A DNA stretch of 64,000 nt, taken from assembly GCA_050944015.1 (NCBI GenBank), contig JBMNQG010000003.1, positions 6,003-70,002 on the forward strand, given 5' to 3'. The position numbers and the translations under genes are program-made. Numbering within the stretch: the first letter of the stretch is position 1; the number at the start of each line of letters is the position of its first letter. Below the pieces are notes generated by a model. It had not been told where the DNA came from. It did no database searches and worked only from the letters and a program-made list of their open reading frames with translations. The stretch comes from DUOX01 sp050944015. GTDB taxonomy: Bacteria; Bacillota; Clostridia; Oscillospirales; Oscillospiraceae. Positions 51,801 through 59,272 of the stretch are shown piece after piece.

Positions 51801-52762
51801 GCCCCACTGCAAAGAAGATGAAGCAGCTCCTCTTTAGTTACAATTCCGTGCTCATCTTCGTGTTACTCCTTATTATCGGTTCATTCTTTGTCAATAAGTT
51901 TACAAGAAATTACTCGACCATAATCTTCGAGTCCAGCATTTACGGCTTTATCGCAATCGGCCTTGCCCTGGTTATGATAACCGGAAACATAGACCTGTCC
52001 GTGGGATTCCAGGCCGCGACGGCCGCCGTCGTTGTAATTCTGACGTGCAACGCCACAGGCAGCCTGGTGGCTGCGGTGATTGCAGCCCTTGTCTGCGGTG
52101 CCCTCATGGGCGCCCTGAACGGCATAGCGGTTACAAGCTTCGGCATTAACCCGCTGATTGCCACCATTGCCTCAAACTATATCTACAAGGGCGTTGTATA
52201 TTTCTTTACAAAGGACGGCTCAATTTATCCCGAAGGCGAGCTGCGCGCCGCGCTCAAGAACTCCATCGCAAAGCTCAGCTTCTTCGATACGAAGGTTTTG
52301 ACCCTGACGGTTATAATCTTTGTCGTAATACTTGCCCTGCTTTATTTCATAATGAGGAAGACCAATTTCGGCAACAACCTCTACATTACCGGCGACAACG
52401 CCGAAGCCGGCAAGCTGGCGGGCATCAACGTCAAGCGCGTATCCTTCCTCGCCTATGTGCTTTGCGGCATCAGCTGCGGCGTGGCCGGCCTGTTCCTCGC
52501 CTCCAACCAGGGAGCGGCCATTTATACTCTCGGCGAAGGCCGCGACGTGTTCGCCATTTCAGCCTGCGTAATCGGCGGAATCAAGATGGCCGGCGGCAAG
52601 GGAACAATGCTTAACGTGCTGCTGGGTATACTAATTATGCGCATGATATCCACGGCAATGAACCTGCTGCTTATTCCGTCCGCATGGGTCGATTTTGTCT
52701 CGGGCGTTCTGCTCATAGTAGTGCTCTTTATAGATAAATTGACCTCCGTCAAGGCAAAATAA
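51779..52762 (+). CDS. sugar ABC transporter permease 2 (RbsC type)
   Basis: Second, distinct permease of the same class, so the channel is probably a heterodimer. 327 residues. It repeats the family motif as LVMITGNIDLSVGFQAATAAV and GIAVTSFGINPLIATIASN, with LYITGDNAEAGKLAGINVKRVSFLAYVLCG as the coupling region and CVIGGIKMAGGKGTML near the end. GTG start at 51779 with AAGGGGG 8 bases before it, inside the end of permease 1. Two-permease CUT2 operons are a minority type. Confidence 0.93.
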   Translation: MEKNKQMSPTAKKMKQLLFSYNSVLIFVLLLIIGSFFVNKFTRNYSTIIFESSIYGFIAIGLALVMITGNIDLSVGFQAATAAVVVILTCNATGSLVAAVIAALVCGALMGALNGIAVTSFGINPLIATIASNYIYKGVVYFFTKDGSIYPEGELRAALKNSIAKLSFFDTKVLTLTVIIFVVILALLYFIMRKTNFGNNLYITGDNAEAGKLAGINVKRVSFLAYVLCGISCGVAGLFLASNQGAAIYTLGEGRDVFAISACVIGGIKMAGGKGTMLNVLLGILIMRMISTAMNLLLIPSAWVDFVSGVLLIVVLFIDKLTSVKAK

Positions 52763-52819
52763 GGTTTATGAAAGCCTTTACAGGCTTCATAATACAAAAA
52801 AGTTGAAAGGATGAACAAG

Positions 52820-53866
52820 ATGAAAAAAATCATTGCTTTGCTTCTCGCGCTTGTCATGCTCTTCTCATTTGCGGCATGCGGCGGCAAGGGTGATACGAAA
52901 ACACCTCCCGCATCCGGGAACGAAGACACCCAGACTCCCACTGATGATAAGACGGGTGACAAGGAACCTGCCCTTGCAGCAGACCGCAATGGAGACGGTA
53001 AGGTAACCATAGCTTACTCCGCCATTGCATACTCCATTGCAGTCCTTCCCCAGTTCCTGTACTCGAACCTTGAAGCCAACTGTAAAGAGCGTGGCTGGGA
53101 GTTCCTCCCCCTCGCTGCCGAGGGTGACGCTGCTCTCCAGGGCGAGCAGGTTGAGCAGCTCATCCAGCAGGATCCCGACTATTTCGTCCTCTTCCCCGCC
53201 GACCCCAAGCTGGCTGTTGACTGGGTCACATCCATAGCCGATGCCGGTATCCCCTGCATCACTCTGCACACCGACGTTGCTGAAGAAGGCCGCGAGAATG
53301 TCATGGCCTACTGCGGACCCAACAACTATCAGATGGCTGCCGATATCGCCAAGGCTATTATTGAGCGCAACGGCGCCGATGCCGGCCTCAAAATCATTGA
53401 AATTGGCGGCGTGCCCGTACAGTCCGACTATATCGAGCGTGTTGCCGGCTTTGACGAGTACATCAAGGCCAATTCCAACTACGAGATTCTCGGCATTGAG
53501 TGGGCCTACTCCAACAGGGCGGACGCCCAGAGCTACGTCGAGAACTTCATCTCCACCTATGGCGACCAGATCAACGTCCTCATGGGCTTCGACGATGACC
53601 TTACCCTCGGCGGTGTAAACGCTTTTAAGGCTGCCAACATGACCGACGTTCAGGTCTATTCCATCACCGGCCAGAAGGAAGCCATCCAGGCCATTAAGGA
53701 CGGCAGCATGACCCTTACCGCCTACTATTCCACCGCTGACACCTGCGCTGAAGTTTTCAATGTAATCGAGAAGCTTGCAGCCGGTGAAGAGGTCGAATAC
53801 TTCCACTACACCAACACGCCTCACATAACCGCTGAGAACGCAGATCAGTTCGAAGGCGAATTCTAA
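52820..53866 (+). CDS. sugar-binding lipoprotein of the ABC importer
   Basis: Substrate-binding protein of the ribose/galactose (peripla_BP_4) type. 348 residues. Lipoprotein signal ends LFSFAAC (Cys about 19), followed by a Thr/Pro/Asp linker (22-55). Binding-fold segments: VTIAYSAIAYSIAVLPQFLYSNLEANCKERGWEF, LIQQDPDYFVLFPADPK, LHTDVAEEGRENVMAYCGPNNYQMAADIAKAI and MGFDDDLTLGGVNAF. The ATG at 52820 fits the GAAAGG site better than the one three codons earlier. Ligand unknown: a sugar is the family default, but nucleoside or autoinducer-like ligands also occur. Confidence 0.92.
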   Translation: MKKIIALLLALVMLFSFAACGGKGDTKTPPASGNEDTQTPTDDKTGDKEPALAADRNGDGKVTIAYSAIAYSIAVLPQFLYSNLEANCKERGWEFLPLAAEGDAALQGEQVEQLIQQDPDYFVLFPADPKLAVDWVTSIADAGIPCITLHTDVAEEGRENVMAYCGPNNYQMAADIAKAIIERNGADAGLKIIEIGGVPVQSDYIERVAGFDEYIKANSNYEILGIEWAYSNRADAQSYVENFISTYGDQINVLMGFDDDLTLGGVNAFKAANMTDVQVYSITGQKEAIQAIKDGSMTLTAYYSTADTCAEVFNVIEKLAAGEEVEYFHYTNTPHITAENADQFEGEF

Positions 53867-53880
53867 ACCAAACAGCAAGG

Positions 53881-53906
53881 GCGGCAAGCAGGAAACTGCT
53901 TGCCGC
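53881..53906 (+). terminator. terminator of the sugar ABC operon
   Basis: GCGGCAAGCAG-gaaa-CTGCTTGCCGC followed by TTTATTTAT. Confidence 0.92.
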
Positions 53907-53933
53907 TTTATTTATATGAGTGCATATAAAAAC

Positions 53934-53966
53934 AACCGGGAATGTACCAATTATACATTCCCGGTT
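53934..53966 (-). terminator. terminator of infC-rpmI-rplT
   Basis: AACCGGGAATGTA / TACATTCCCGGTT with a 7-base loop. The minus-strand exit has GTTTTTAT. Ends the ribosomal protein operon 15 bases past rplT. Confidence 0.88.
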
Positions 53967-53981
53967 ATTTTATTGATTAAA

Positions 53982-54341
53982 TCAGCCGTTAAGTGCGGCC
54001 TTAGCCTTCTCGGTAAGAGCCGTAAAGGCTGCGGGGTCGTGAATCGCAGTCTCGGAAAGCATCTTGCGGTTCATATCTATACCGGCCAGCTTGAGCCCGT
54101 GCATAAAGGTGGAATAATTCATGCCGTTCATCTTGCAGGCGGCGCTGATGCGGGTAATCCACAGTCTGCGGAAGTTCCTCTTGTTCTGCTTCCTGCTTAC
54201 GTAGGCGTAGCTGAGAGACTTCATTACCGCCTGGTTGGCCATTTTAAAGTGTTTGGATTTTGCGCCCCAGTAGCCTTTTGCCATACCGAGGATCTTTTTT
54301 CTTCTCTTGCGCGTCGCCATTGCGCCTTTAACTCTAGCCAT
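53982..54341 (-). CDS. rplT: 50S ribosomal protein L20
   Basis: Large-subunit assembly protein; in Firmicutes it also represses its own operon by binding the infC leader. 119 residues, highly basic. VKGAMATRKRRKKILGMAKGYWGAKSKHFKMANQAVMKSL, then FRRLWITRISAACKMNGMNYSTFMHGLKLAGIDMNRKMLSE, the usual sequence. GGAGG lies about 9 bases before the ATG. Third gene of the operon, 14 bases after rpmI. Confidence 0.98.
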   Translation of the reverse strand: MARVKGAMATRKRRKKILGMAKGYWGAKSKHFKMANQAVMKSLSYAYVSRKQNKRNFRRLWITRISAACKMNGMNYSTFMHGLKLAGIDMNRKMLSETAIHDPAAFTALTEKAKAALNG

Positions 54342-54355
54342 CTTTCAAATCCTCC

Positions 54356-54553
54356 TTACTTGTATGGAATCATGCGCTTGATAGCAGATACGTTGGTGGC
54401 ATCTGCATAGGCGCCCTGGCGGAGGCCTCTTTTGCGCTTTGATGTCTTTTTGGTTAGAATATGGCTTTTATAAGCGTGAGAACGCTTAACTTTCCCGTGC
54501 TTTGTAATTTTAAACCTCTTTTTAGCACCGGAGTGGGTTTTAAGTTTAGGCAT
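54356..54553 (-). CDS. rpmI: 50S ribosomal protein L35
   Basis: Small basic large-subunit protein. 65 residues. PKLKTHSGAKKRFKITKHGKVKRSHAYKSHILTKKTSKRKRGLRQ is the standard L35 sequence, ending IKRMIPYK. The frame is open upstream but overlaps infC; the ATG at 54553 gives the conserved MPKLKTH start, 7 bases after the infC stop. Usually essential for normal growth. Confidence 0.97.
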   Translation of the reverse strand: MPKLKTHSGAKKRFKITKHGKVKRSHAYKSHILTKKTSKRKRGLRQGAYADATNVSAIKRMIPYK

Positions 54554-54560
54554 ATCGTAA

Positions 54561-55106
54561 TTACTCCTTTCCTTGTTCTTTCTTCGGGTTGGGTATGGCT
54601 TTGGGTGAGAGGAACATGACCATATTGCGACCCTCAAGCTTTGGAGGTTTATCCACCGTCGCAATATCCGCGCAAGCAGCCGCAAAATTCTTCAGCAGCT
54701 CCTCACCAAGGTTGGTATGCGCCATTTCCCTGCCCCTGAAGCGAACCGTTACCTTCAGACGATCGCCCTCACGCAGAAACTTTTGCCCGTTGCGAAGCTT
54801 GAAGTTGAAATCGTTTGCTCCGATGCTGGGTGACATGCGGATTTCCTTAACCTCAATGACGTGCTGTTTCTTTTTCGCTTCCTTTTCCCTTTTGCTTTGC
54901 TCAAAACGGTATTTACCGTAGTCCATGACCTTGCAAACAGGCGGATTGGAGCTGGGTGAGATTTTGACCAGGTCAAGGTCATGCTCGTAAGCAATCTTAA
55001 GCGCGGCCTCACTGCTCATTATTCCAAGTTGTTCGCCAGTCTCACTGATAAGCCTTACCTCTTTATCGCGGATTTCTTCATTAACCTGATATGTCAAGTT
55101 TGCGAT
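54561..55106 (-). CDS. infC: translation initiation factor IF-3, probable AUC start
   Basis: Binds the 30S subunit and checks the start codon. About 181 residues. N-domain YQVNEEIRDKEVRLISETGEQLGI, Lys-rich linker (KREKEAKKKQH), C-domain IRMSPSIGANDFNFKLRNGQKFLREGDRLKVTVRFRGREM. A GGAGG at 55120-55116 is 9 bases from an in-frame AUC (55106) but 18 from the next candidate TTG (55097), and no ATG exists. Rare AUU/AUC/AUA starts are known for infC and let IF-3 repress itself. The exact start is inference. Confidence 0.9.
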   Translation of the reverse strand: MANLTYQVNEEIRDKEVRLISETGEQLGIMSSEAALKIAYEHDLDLVKISPSSNPPVCKVMDYGKYRFEQSKREKEAKKKQHVIEVKEIRMSPSIGANDFNFKLRNGQKFLREGDRLKVTVRFRGREMAHTNLGEELLKNFAAACADIATVDKPPKLEGRNMVMFLSPKAIPNPKKEQGKE

Positions 55107-55147
55107 ACTTAAACACCTCCATGTAAATTCCCAGAGCTATACCCCTA

Positions 55148-55290
55148 GATGTAAAAAATGCGAATGCACCCGGCATCCGCACACAACAAAACACATTAAC
55201 TCCCTTCGGAGATTAACAGTCTTATTAACCGCGGCTACCTTCGTAGCCGGGTGAGGACGGATACCAACCGTGCCTGCTTTATTATAACGC
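55148..55290 (-). promoter_or_regulatory. ribosomal protein L20 leader of infC-rpmI-rplT
   Basis: The minus-strand leader contains a CGGCTAC-gaag-GTAGCCG hairpin (55249-55232), a second stem around TTAATCTCC/GGAGTTAA (55217-55197), and a terminator TGCGGATGC...GCATTCGCA with T6 (55181-55153). This matches in layout the Firmicutes L20 leader, in which L20 binding promotes termination before infC. Confidence 0.85.
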
Positions 55291-55295
55291 AAGTT

Positions 55296-55324
55296 ATTGT
55301 ATCAGTATTTTCGCAGTATGTCAA
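55296..55324 (-). promoter_or_regulatory. infC operon promoter
   Basis: TTGACA (55324-55319), 17 bp, TACAAT (55301-55296) on the minus strand; near consensus, as expected for a ribosomal operon. Confidence 0.88.
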
Positions 55325-55469
55325 GGGTTTCGACTTTATTTTTTCCACGTTTAGCATGGTTTAGTCAGGCCATGGGCGCCCGGCCTCTGCCCTTCCCTTT
55401 TAAGCGGTTTTGTTGTTTGGGATGATTAAAATTGCTAATTTGGGCAATGCTAAAACGGGGGTAGTTAGT

Positions 55470-55880
55470 ATGTTGCTTTTCGAGCTGACAACAGTATATG
55501 CATTAGGAGCATTGAGCTACGGAGCAATCGAACTTATCTGGCGCGGGTTCACCCACTGGACAATGCCCCTCACCGGCGGATTGTGCTTTCTGTTTTTATA
55601 TATAATAGCCACCAGGTTCCAGGTTCCTCTCTGGAAGAAATGGGTTTTAAGCGCCGTTGTGATAACAACGGTGGAGTTTTTGGTGGGCATAATCGTAAAC
55701 ATAAAGCTGGGCTGGCGGGTGTGGGACTATTCCGACCGCGCCTTTAACCTGATGGGGCAGATTTGCCTGCTGTTTACATTTTACTGGTTCCTGCTGGCTA
55801 TTCCAGGAGTGGGGCTGTGCGGCCAGCTGCGAAAACACCTGTTTTCAAACAGGGGCAGCGGCGGCGGGCAGGAGGAATAA
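55470..55880 (+). CDS. CmpB-like membrane protein (putative ABC-transporter type IV family)
   Basis: 136 residues with four predicted membrane helices (about 8-25, 36-52, 58-78 and 98-118). The sequence GALSYGAIELIWRGFTHWTMPLTGGLCFLFLYII, then TVEFLVGIIVNIKLGWRVWDYSD, resembles the PF06541 family of small integral membrane proteins. Despite its name, transport has not been shown for that family. GGGGG lies 8 bases before the ATG at 55470; the frame opens earlier, but with polar residues that fit poorly. It stands alone between the infC promoter and deoC. Confidence 0.75.
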   Translation: MLLFELTTVYALGALSYGAIELIWRGFTHWTMPLTGGLCFLFLYIIATRFQVPLWKKWVLSAVVITTVEFLVGIIVNIKLGWRVWDYSDRAFNLMGQICLLFTFYWFLLAIPGVGLCGQLRKHLFSNRGSGGGQEE

Positions 55881-55883
55881 ATT

Positions 55884-56540
55884 CTAATACCCTTCATCCA
55901 TGGCCAGTTTTACCAGACGGCTGGTGCCCAGCCTGTCTGCGCCAAGTGCAATAAATTCCCGGGCATCCTCAAAGGTGGAGATGCCTCCCGAGGCCTTTAT
56001 TTTAACGTGCGGGGCGCAAAAACGGCGCATGAGCATGATATCCTCCCTGGTGGCTCCTCCAGTGGAAAAGCCCGTCGAGGTCTTGATATAGTCCGCGCCG
56101 GAGTCCGAGACAATCTCGCAGAGAATCTGCTTTTCCTCCTGGGTCAGAAGGCAGGTTTCAATTATCACCTTCAGTATACGGCCCTGGCAGCAGGAGCGTA
56201 CGGATTTTATTTCGTCGAACACGTCCGTGAAACATTCATCCTTCACCATTGCCAAGTTGATAACCATGTCAATCTCGTCCGCGCCGTTTTTTACGGCATC
56301 CACTGTTTCCATGGCCTTCATGCGGGCGGTGCTGTAGCCGTTGGGAAAGCCTATGACCGTGCAAATCCTGAGGCTTTTTCCAACGTAATTTCTGGCCCCT
56401 GCTACATGACAGGGCGGAATGCACACCGAGGCCACCCCGTACCTTATACCCTGGTCGCACAGGGTCATTATCTCGCCTGAAGTTGCATCCGGTCTGAGCA
56501 GCGTATGGTCACAGCGGCTGAGTATTTCCTGAATAGTCAT
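55884..56540 (-). CDS. deoC: deoxyribose-phosphate aldolase
   Basis: Class I aldolase splitting 2-deoxyribose-5-phosphate to acetaldehyde and glyceraldehyde-3-phosphate in nucleoside salvage. 218 residues. CDHTLLRPDATSGEI opening, EIDMVINLAMVKDE, KVIIETCLLTQEEK with the proton-relay Lys, and the Schiff-base Lys in DYIKTSTGFSTGGAT. VKASGGI-type segment (VKIKASGGIST) follows. AAAGGA precedes the ATG. Alone here; no other deo genes nearby. Ends 3 bases from the convergent CmpB-like gene. Confidence 0.96.
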   Translation of the reverse strand: MTIQEILSRCDHTLLRPDATSGEIMTLCDQGIRYGVASVCIPPCHVAGARNYVGKSLRICTVIGFPNGYSTARMKAMETVDAVKNGADEIDMVINLAMVKDECFTDVFDEIKSVRSCCQGRILKVIIETCLLTQEEKQILCEIVSDSGADYIKTSTGFSTGGATREDIMLMRRFCAPHVKIKASGGISTFEDAREFIALGADRLGTSRLVKLAMDEGY

Positions 56541-56570
56541 TTCTTCAGTCCTTTCAAGCTTAATAGGTTG

Positions 56571-56599
56571 ATTATACTCCTATAACATAAAAACTACAA
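56571..56599 (-). promoter_or_regulatory. deoC promoter
   Basis: TTGTAG (56599-56594), 17 bp, TATAAT (56576-56571) on the minus strand. It also covers the space before the divergent gene at 56613, for which I see no separate clear promoter. Confidence 0.75.
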
Positions 56600-56612
56600 G
56601 TGGGGTGAAAAA

Positions 56613-57095
56613 TTGGTTAGCCTGGCAGTGTTGGATGCAACAGGCAAGGAGGACGTTCAGGCAATAATTGCGGAAGGGCTGGTCAAGCTTCCAAACCCTG
56701 GGGTAACCTTTGTGGGGCAGAGCTCCATAGATGCGGGGGTCGTCCCCGACATTATCGTGGTTTCCCAGCGCATCGGGGACAAGCCGCCGGCGAATCTGAA
56801 GGGCAGCTGCAAAATACTGCTGGTGCCGGGCACCGCCATAAACCTGACCACAATTATAAAGGCGGAATGCGTCATCAGCTATGGTATGTCAAAGAAGAAC
56901 AGCGTTACCCTGTCCAGCATCGGGGAGGGCGAAAGCGTCCTGACCCTGCAGAGGGAGCTGCCCACTCTTAACGGAAAGGTGCTGGAGAGGCAGGATATAC
57001 TTGTGCGCAGCAAAAGAAGCTATTCCCCGGACGACATTATGGCCGGCGTGGCGGCCCTGCTGCTCCTTGGAATGAATCCCGAAGAATTGATGTAG
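56613..57095 (+). CDS. conserved-looking protein of unknown function (160 aa)
   Basis: I do not recognise the family. Soluble, no signal or membrane helix. It looks like an alpha/beta fold: alternating strands and helices in SLAVLDATGKEDVQAIIAEGLV, DIIVVSQRIG and CKILLVPGTAIN, then CVISYGMSKKNSVTLSSIGEGESVLTLQRELPTLNG near 86-121. The end (SPDDIMAGVAALLLLGMNPEEL) forms helices. TTG start with GGGGTG 5 bases upstream. It is followed 56 bases later by the double-OB SSB-like gene in the same direction, so the two are probably co-expressed. Confidence 0.7.
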   Translation: MVSLAVLDATGKEDVQAIIAEGLVKLPNPGVTFVGQSSIDAGVVPDIIVVSQRIGDKPPANLKGSCKILLVPGTAINLTTIIKAECVISYGMSKKNSVTLSSIGEGESVLTLQRELPTLNGKVLERQDILVRSKRSYSPDDIMAGVAALLLLGMNPEELM

Positions 57096-57151
57096 CATAC
57101 TGAGCCTCGTCCATGAATAGGATTTTATATCAAATGATACGAGGTGTGGAC

Positions 57152-57760
57152 ATGGACGAGATGTATGCAGTAAACAGGGTCCGTCTCAGGGGCGTCCTGG
57201 CGGAAAAACCGCATTTTTCCCACAAGAGCAGGGGCGAGCGATTCTATCAGTTTCCCCTGGACATACAGCGGCTGTCCGGGACGGTGGACAGGATAAACAT
57301 AATTGCAAGGGAGCAGCTCCTCAAATCCCTTGAAGTGGAAGAAGCGTCGAAAATCTCGATGGTGGGCGAGCTGCGCTCGTTCAACAATCGAAGCGGCGTT
57401 GGCCCGAAGCTGGTAATCACGGTTTTCGCCCGGGAGCTGTATTTCGACGAAGGGGAAGACATTAACACCGTGCGCCTAAAGGGCACGCTGTGCAAGGCCC
57501 CCAGCCACCGGATAACTCCCATGGGCAGGGAAATAAGCGACCTGATGCTGGCTGTCAACCGGCGCTACGGGCGTTCCGACTACCTGCCCTGCATAGTATG
57601 GGGAATGCGGGCGCGAGAAGCGGGCCAGTGGAGCGTCGGCACGGTTGTAAGCCTGGAGGGGCGGATACAAAGCCGGAAATACATAAAAAACATTGACGGA
57701 AAGCCGGTGGAAAAGACCGCTTTCGAGGTTTCAGTAATCGGTATTGAGCAGGTCGTTTAA
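57152..57760 (+). CDS. single-stranded DNA-binding-like protein with two OB folds
   Basis: 202 residues. Two OB-type halves: about 8-90 (NRVRLRGVLAEKPHFSHKSRGERFYQFPLDIQRLSGTVDRINIIARE) and about 103-202 (NTVRLKGTLCKAPSHRITPMGREISDLMLAVNRRYGRSDYLPCIVWGMRARE, then GTVVSLEGRIQSRKY). The second half matches SSB/PriB-like pattern best. It has no acidic SSB tail tip, so it is not a standard Ssb. The ATG at 57152 has GAGGTG 5 bases before it; earlier ATGs lack a site. It may act in recombination or replication restart; that is inference. Confidence 0.75.
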   Translation: MDEMYAVNRVRLRGVLAEKPHFSHKSRGERFYQFPLDIQRLSGTVDRINIIAREQLLKSLEVEEASKISMVGELRSFNNRSGVGPKLVITVFARELYFDEGEDINTVRLKGTLCKAPSHRITPMGREISDLMLAVNRRYGRSDYLPCIVWGMRAREAGQWSVGTVVSLEGRIQSRKYIKNIDGKPVEKTAFEVSVIGIEQVV

Positions 57761-57799
57761 GGCCGTTGGACGGTGCCTCTCCCCTTCCGTTAAAACTTA

Positions 57800-57827
57800 A
57801 GTCCGGATGCCGAAGTGCATCCGGACT
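57800..57827. terminator. terminator between the SSB-like gene and lysA
   Basis: AGTCCGGATGC / GCATCCGGACT with a 6-base loop. The minus-strand exit TTAAGTTTTAA suits lysA. Confidence 0.8.
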
Positions 57828-57834
57828 CTTGCTG

Positions 57835-59079
57835 TCAGTCAAAAATAAGCGTGGCAAAATAGTCCTCGGGGGTTTCGGCGCGCCTTATCAGCTTTGTGCT
57901 GCCGTCTTCACAGAGGAGTACCTCCGCTGAGCGCAGCTTGCCGTTGTAGTTGTAGCCCATGGAATGGCCGTGGGCCCCCGTGTCGTGTATAACCAGAAAA
58001 TCGCCGATGTCTATTTGGGGAAGCCAGCGGTCAATGGCGAACTTGTCGTTGTTTTCGCAAAGGCCGCCCACAATATCGTAAAGGTGGTCTTCCGAGGCGT
58101 TTTCCTTGCCCATAACCGTAATGTGGTGATAGGCGCCGTACATGGCCGGCCGCAGAAGGTTGCATGCGCAGGCGTCTACTCCGATGTAGTCCTTGTAAAT
58201 ATTCTTCTTGTGGATGGCGCGGGTAACAAGGCAGCCGTAAGGGCCCAGCATGTAGCGGCCAAGCTCGGTAAAAATCTTTACGTCGCCCATGCCAGCCGGC
58301 GCCAGTATCTGCTCGTATACGCGGCGTACTTTTTCGCCGACCACCATAATATCCACGGGCTTCTGGTCTGGGCGGTAGGGTATGCCTATGCCGCCGGAAA
58401 GGTTTATGAAGCCTATTTGCACGCCTAGCTCTTCCTTCAGCTCCACAGCAAGGCGGAAAAGCTGGAAAGCAAGGGTCGGGTAGTAGTCGTTTGAGGTGGT
58501 GTTGCTAGCCAGGAACGCGTGGATGCCGAATTCCTTAACGCCCTTTTCCTTTAAAATGCGGAAAGCCTGGAACATCTGAGGTTTCGTGAGCCCGTACTTG
58601 GCCTCGCTGGGCGTGTCCATAATCATGTTGCTGATTTCAAAATTGCCGCCCGGGTTATACCGGAGGGAGATAACCTCCGGTATGCAACCTATGGTTTTCT
58701 CAAAAAAATCTATATGGGTAATGTCGTCAAGGTTTATTATACCGCCCAGCCTGTGGCACAGGCGGAAATCCTCGGCAGGGGTCACGTTGGAGGAGAACAT
58801 TATATCGCTGCCGTTAATGCCCACCTTCTCGCAGAGCATGAGCTCAGTCAGGGACGAGCAGTCCATGCCGCAGCCTTCCTCATGCAGGATTTTCATTATT
58901 GTGGGGTTGGGGGTGGCCTTTACGGCAAAGTATTCCTTAAACCCAGGGTTCCATGAAAAAGCCTCATAAAGTTTTCGTGCATTTTCTCTTATTCCACGCT
59001 CGTCGTACAGATAATAGGGCGTGGGATAGTGCCTGGAAATTTCATTAAGCTGTTCGAGAGTTACAAACGGTTTTTTCAT
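57835..59079 (-). CDS. lysA: diaminopimelate decarboxylase-like PLP enzyme
   Basis: Fold type III PLP decarboxylase, most likely making lysine from meso-diaminopimelate. 414 residues. PLP Lys in EYFAVKATPNPTIMKILHEEG, then GMDCSSLTEL, INLSGGIGIPY (glycine-rich phosphate loop), FTELGRYMLGPYGCLV and the catalytic-partner YDIVGGLCENNDKFAIDRWLPQ with its Cys. The sequence departs somewhat from classic LysA, so a related D-amino-acid or carboxynorspermidine-type substrate cannot be excluded. AAAGGA precedes the ATG; promoter at 59114-59142. Confidence 0.85.
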   Translation of the reverse strand: MKKPFVTLEQLNEISRHYPTPYYLYDERGIRENARKLYEAFSWNPGFKEYFAVKATPNPTIMKILHEEGCGMDCSSLTELMLCEKVGINGSDIMFSSNVTPAEDFRLCHRLGGIINLDDITHIDFFEKTIGCIPEVISLRYNPGGNFEISNMIMDTPSEAKYGLTKPQMFQAFRILKEKGVKEFGIHAFLASNTTSNDYYPTLAFQLFRLAVELKEELGVQIGFINLSGGIGIPYRPDQKPVDIMVVGEKVRRVYEQILAPAGMGDVKIFTELGRYMLGPYGCLVTRAIHKKNIYKDYIGVDACACNLLRPAMYGAYHHITVMGKENASEDHLYDIVGGLCENNDKFAIDRWLPQIDIGDFLVIHDTGAHGHSMGYNYNGKLRSAEVLLCEDGSTKLIRRAETPEDYFATLIFD

Positions 59080-59113
59080 ACGAACCCAATCCTTTCTGTG
59101 TATTGTTTATATA

Positions 59114-59142
59114 ATTATCATTTTTAAAATGCCCAAAATCAA
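59114..59142 (-). promoter_or_regulatory. lysA promoter
   Basis: TTGATT (59142-59137), 17 bp, GATAAT (59119-59114) on the minus strand. No lysine riboswitch is seen in the leader. Confidence 0.65.
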
Positions 59143-59227
59143 TTGACGACAAAAACAAACATATTAACTGGGAATAACCATTTTTTGTATAAGCTCTACT
59201 AGACACTGAAAAGGCATTTATAAGCAA

Positions 59228-59256
59228 AAAAGCTGCCGCAGACTGCGGCAGCTTTT
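59228..59256 (-). terminator. yebC terminator
   Basis: AAAAGCTGCCGCA / TGCGGCAGCTTTT with a 3-base loop and a T-run on the minus strand. Confidence 0.92.
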
Positions 59257-59272
59257 AATTTGATTTGCGAGC

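Noticed and set aside
49270..53866. The gene order ATPase-permease-permease-binding protein suggested an autoinducer-2 (lsrACDB) importer.
   Set aside because: The binding protein does not resemble LsrB in the segments I can recall, and no lsrK/F/G-like genes are adjacent; order alone is not enough.
55080..55123. ATG-started 13-codon frame overlapping the infC ribosome site.
   Set aside because: It has no ribosome site of its own and overlaps the infC start in another frame; more likely chance than a leader peptide.
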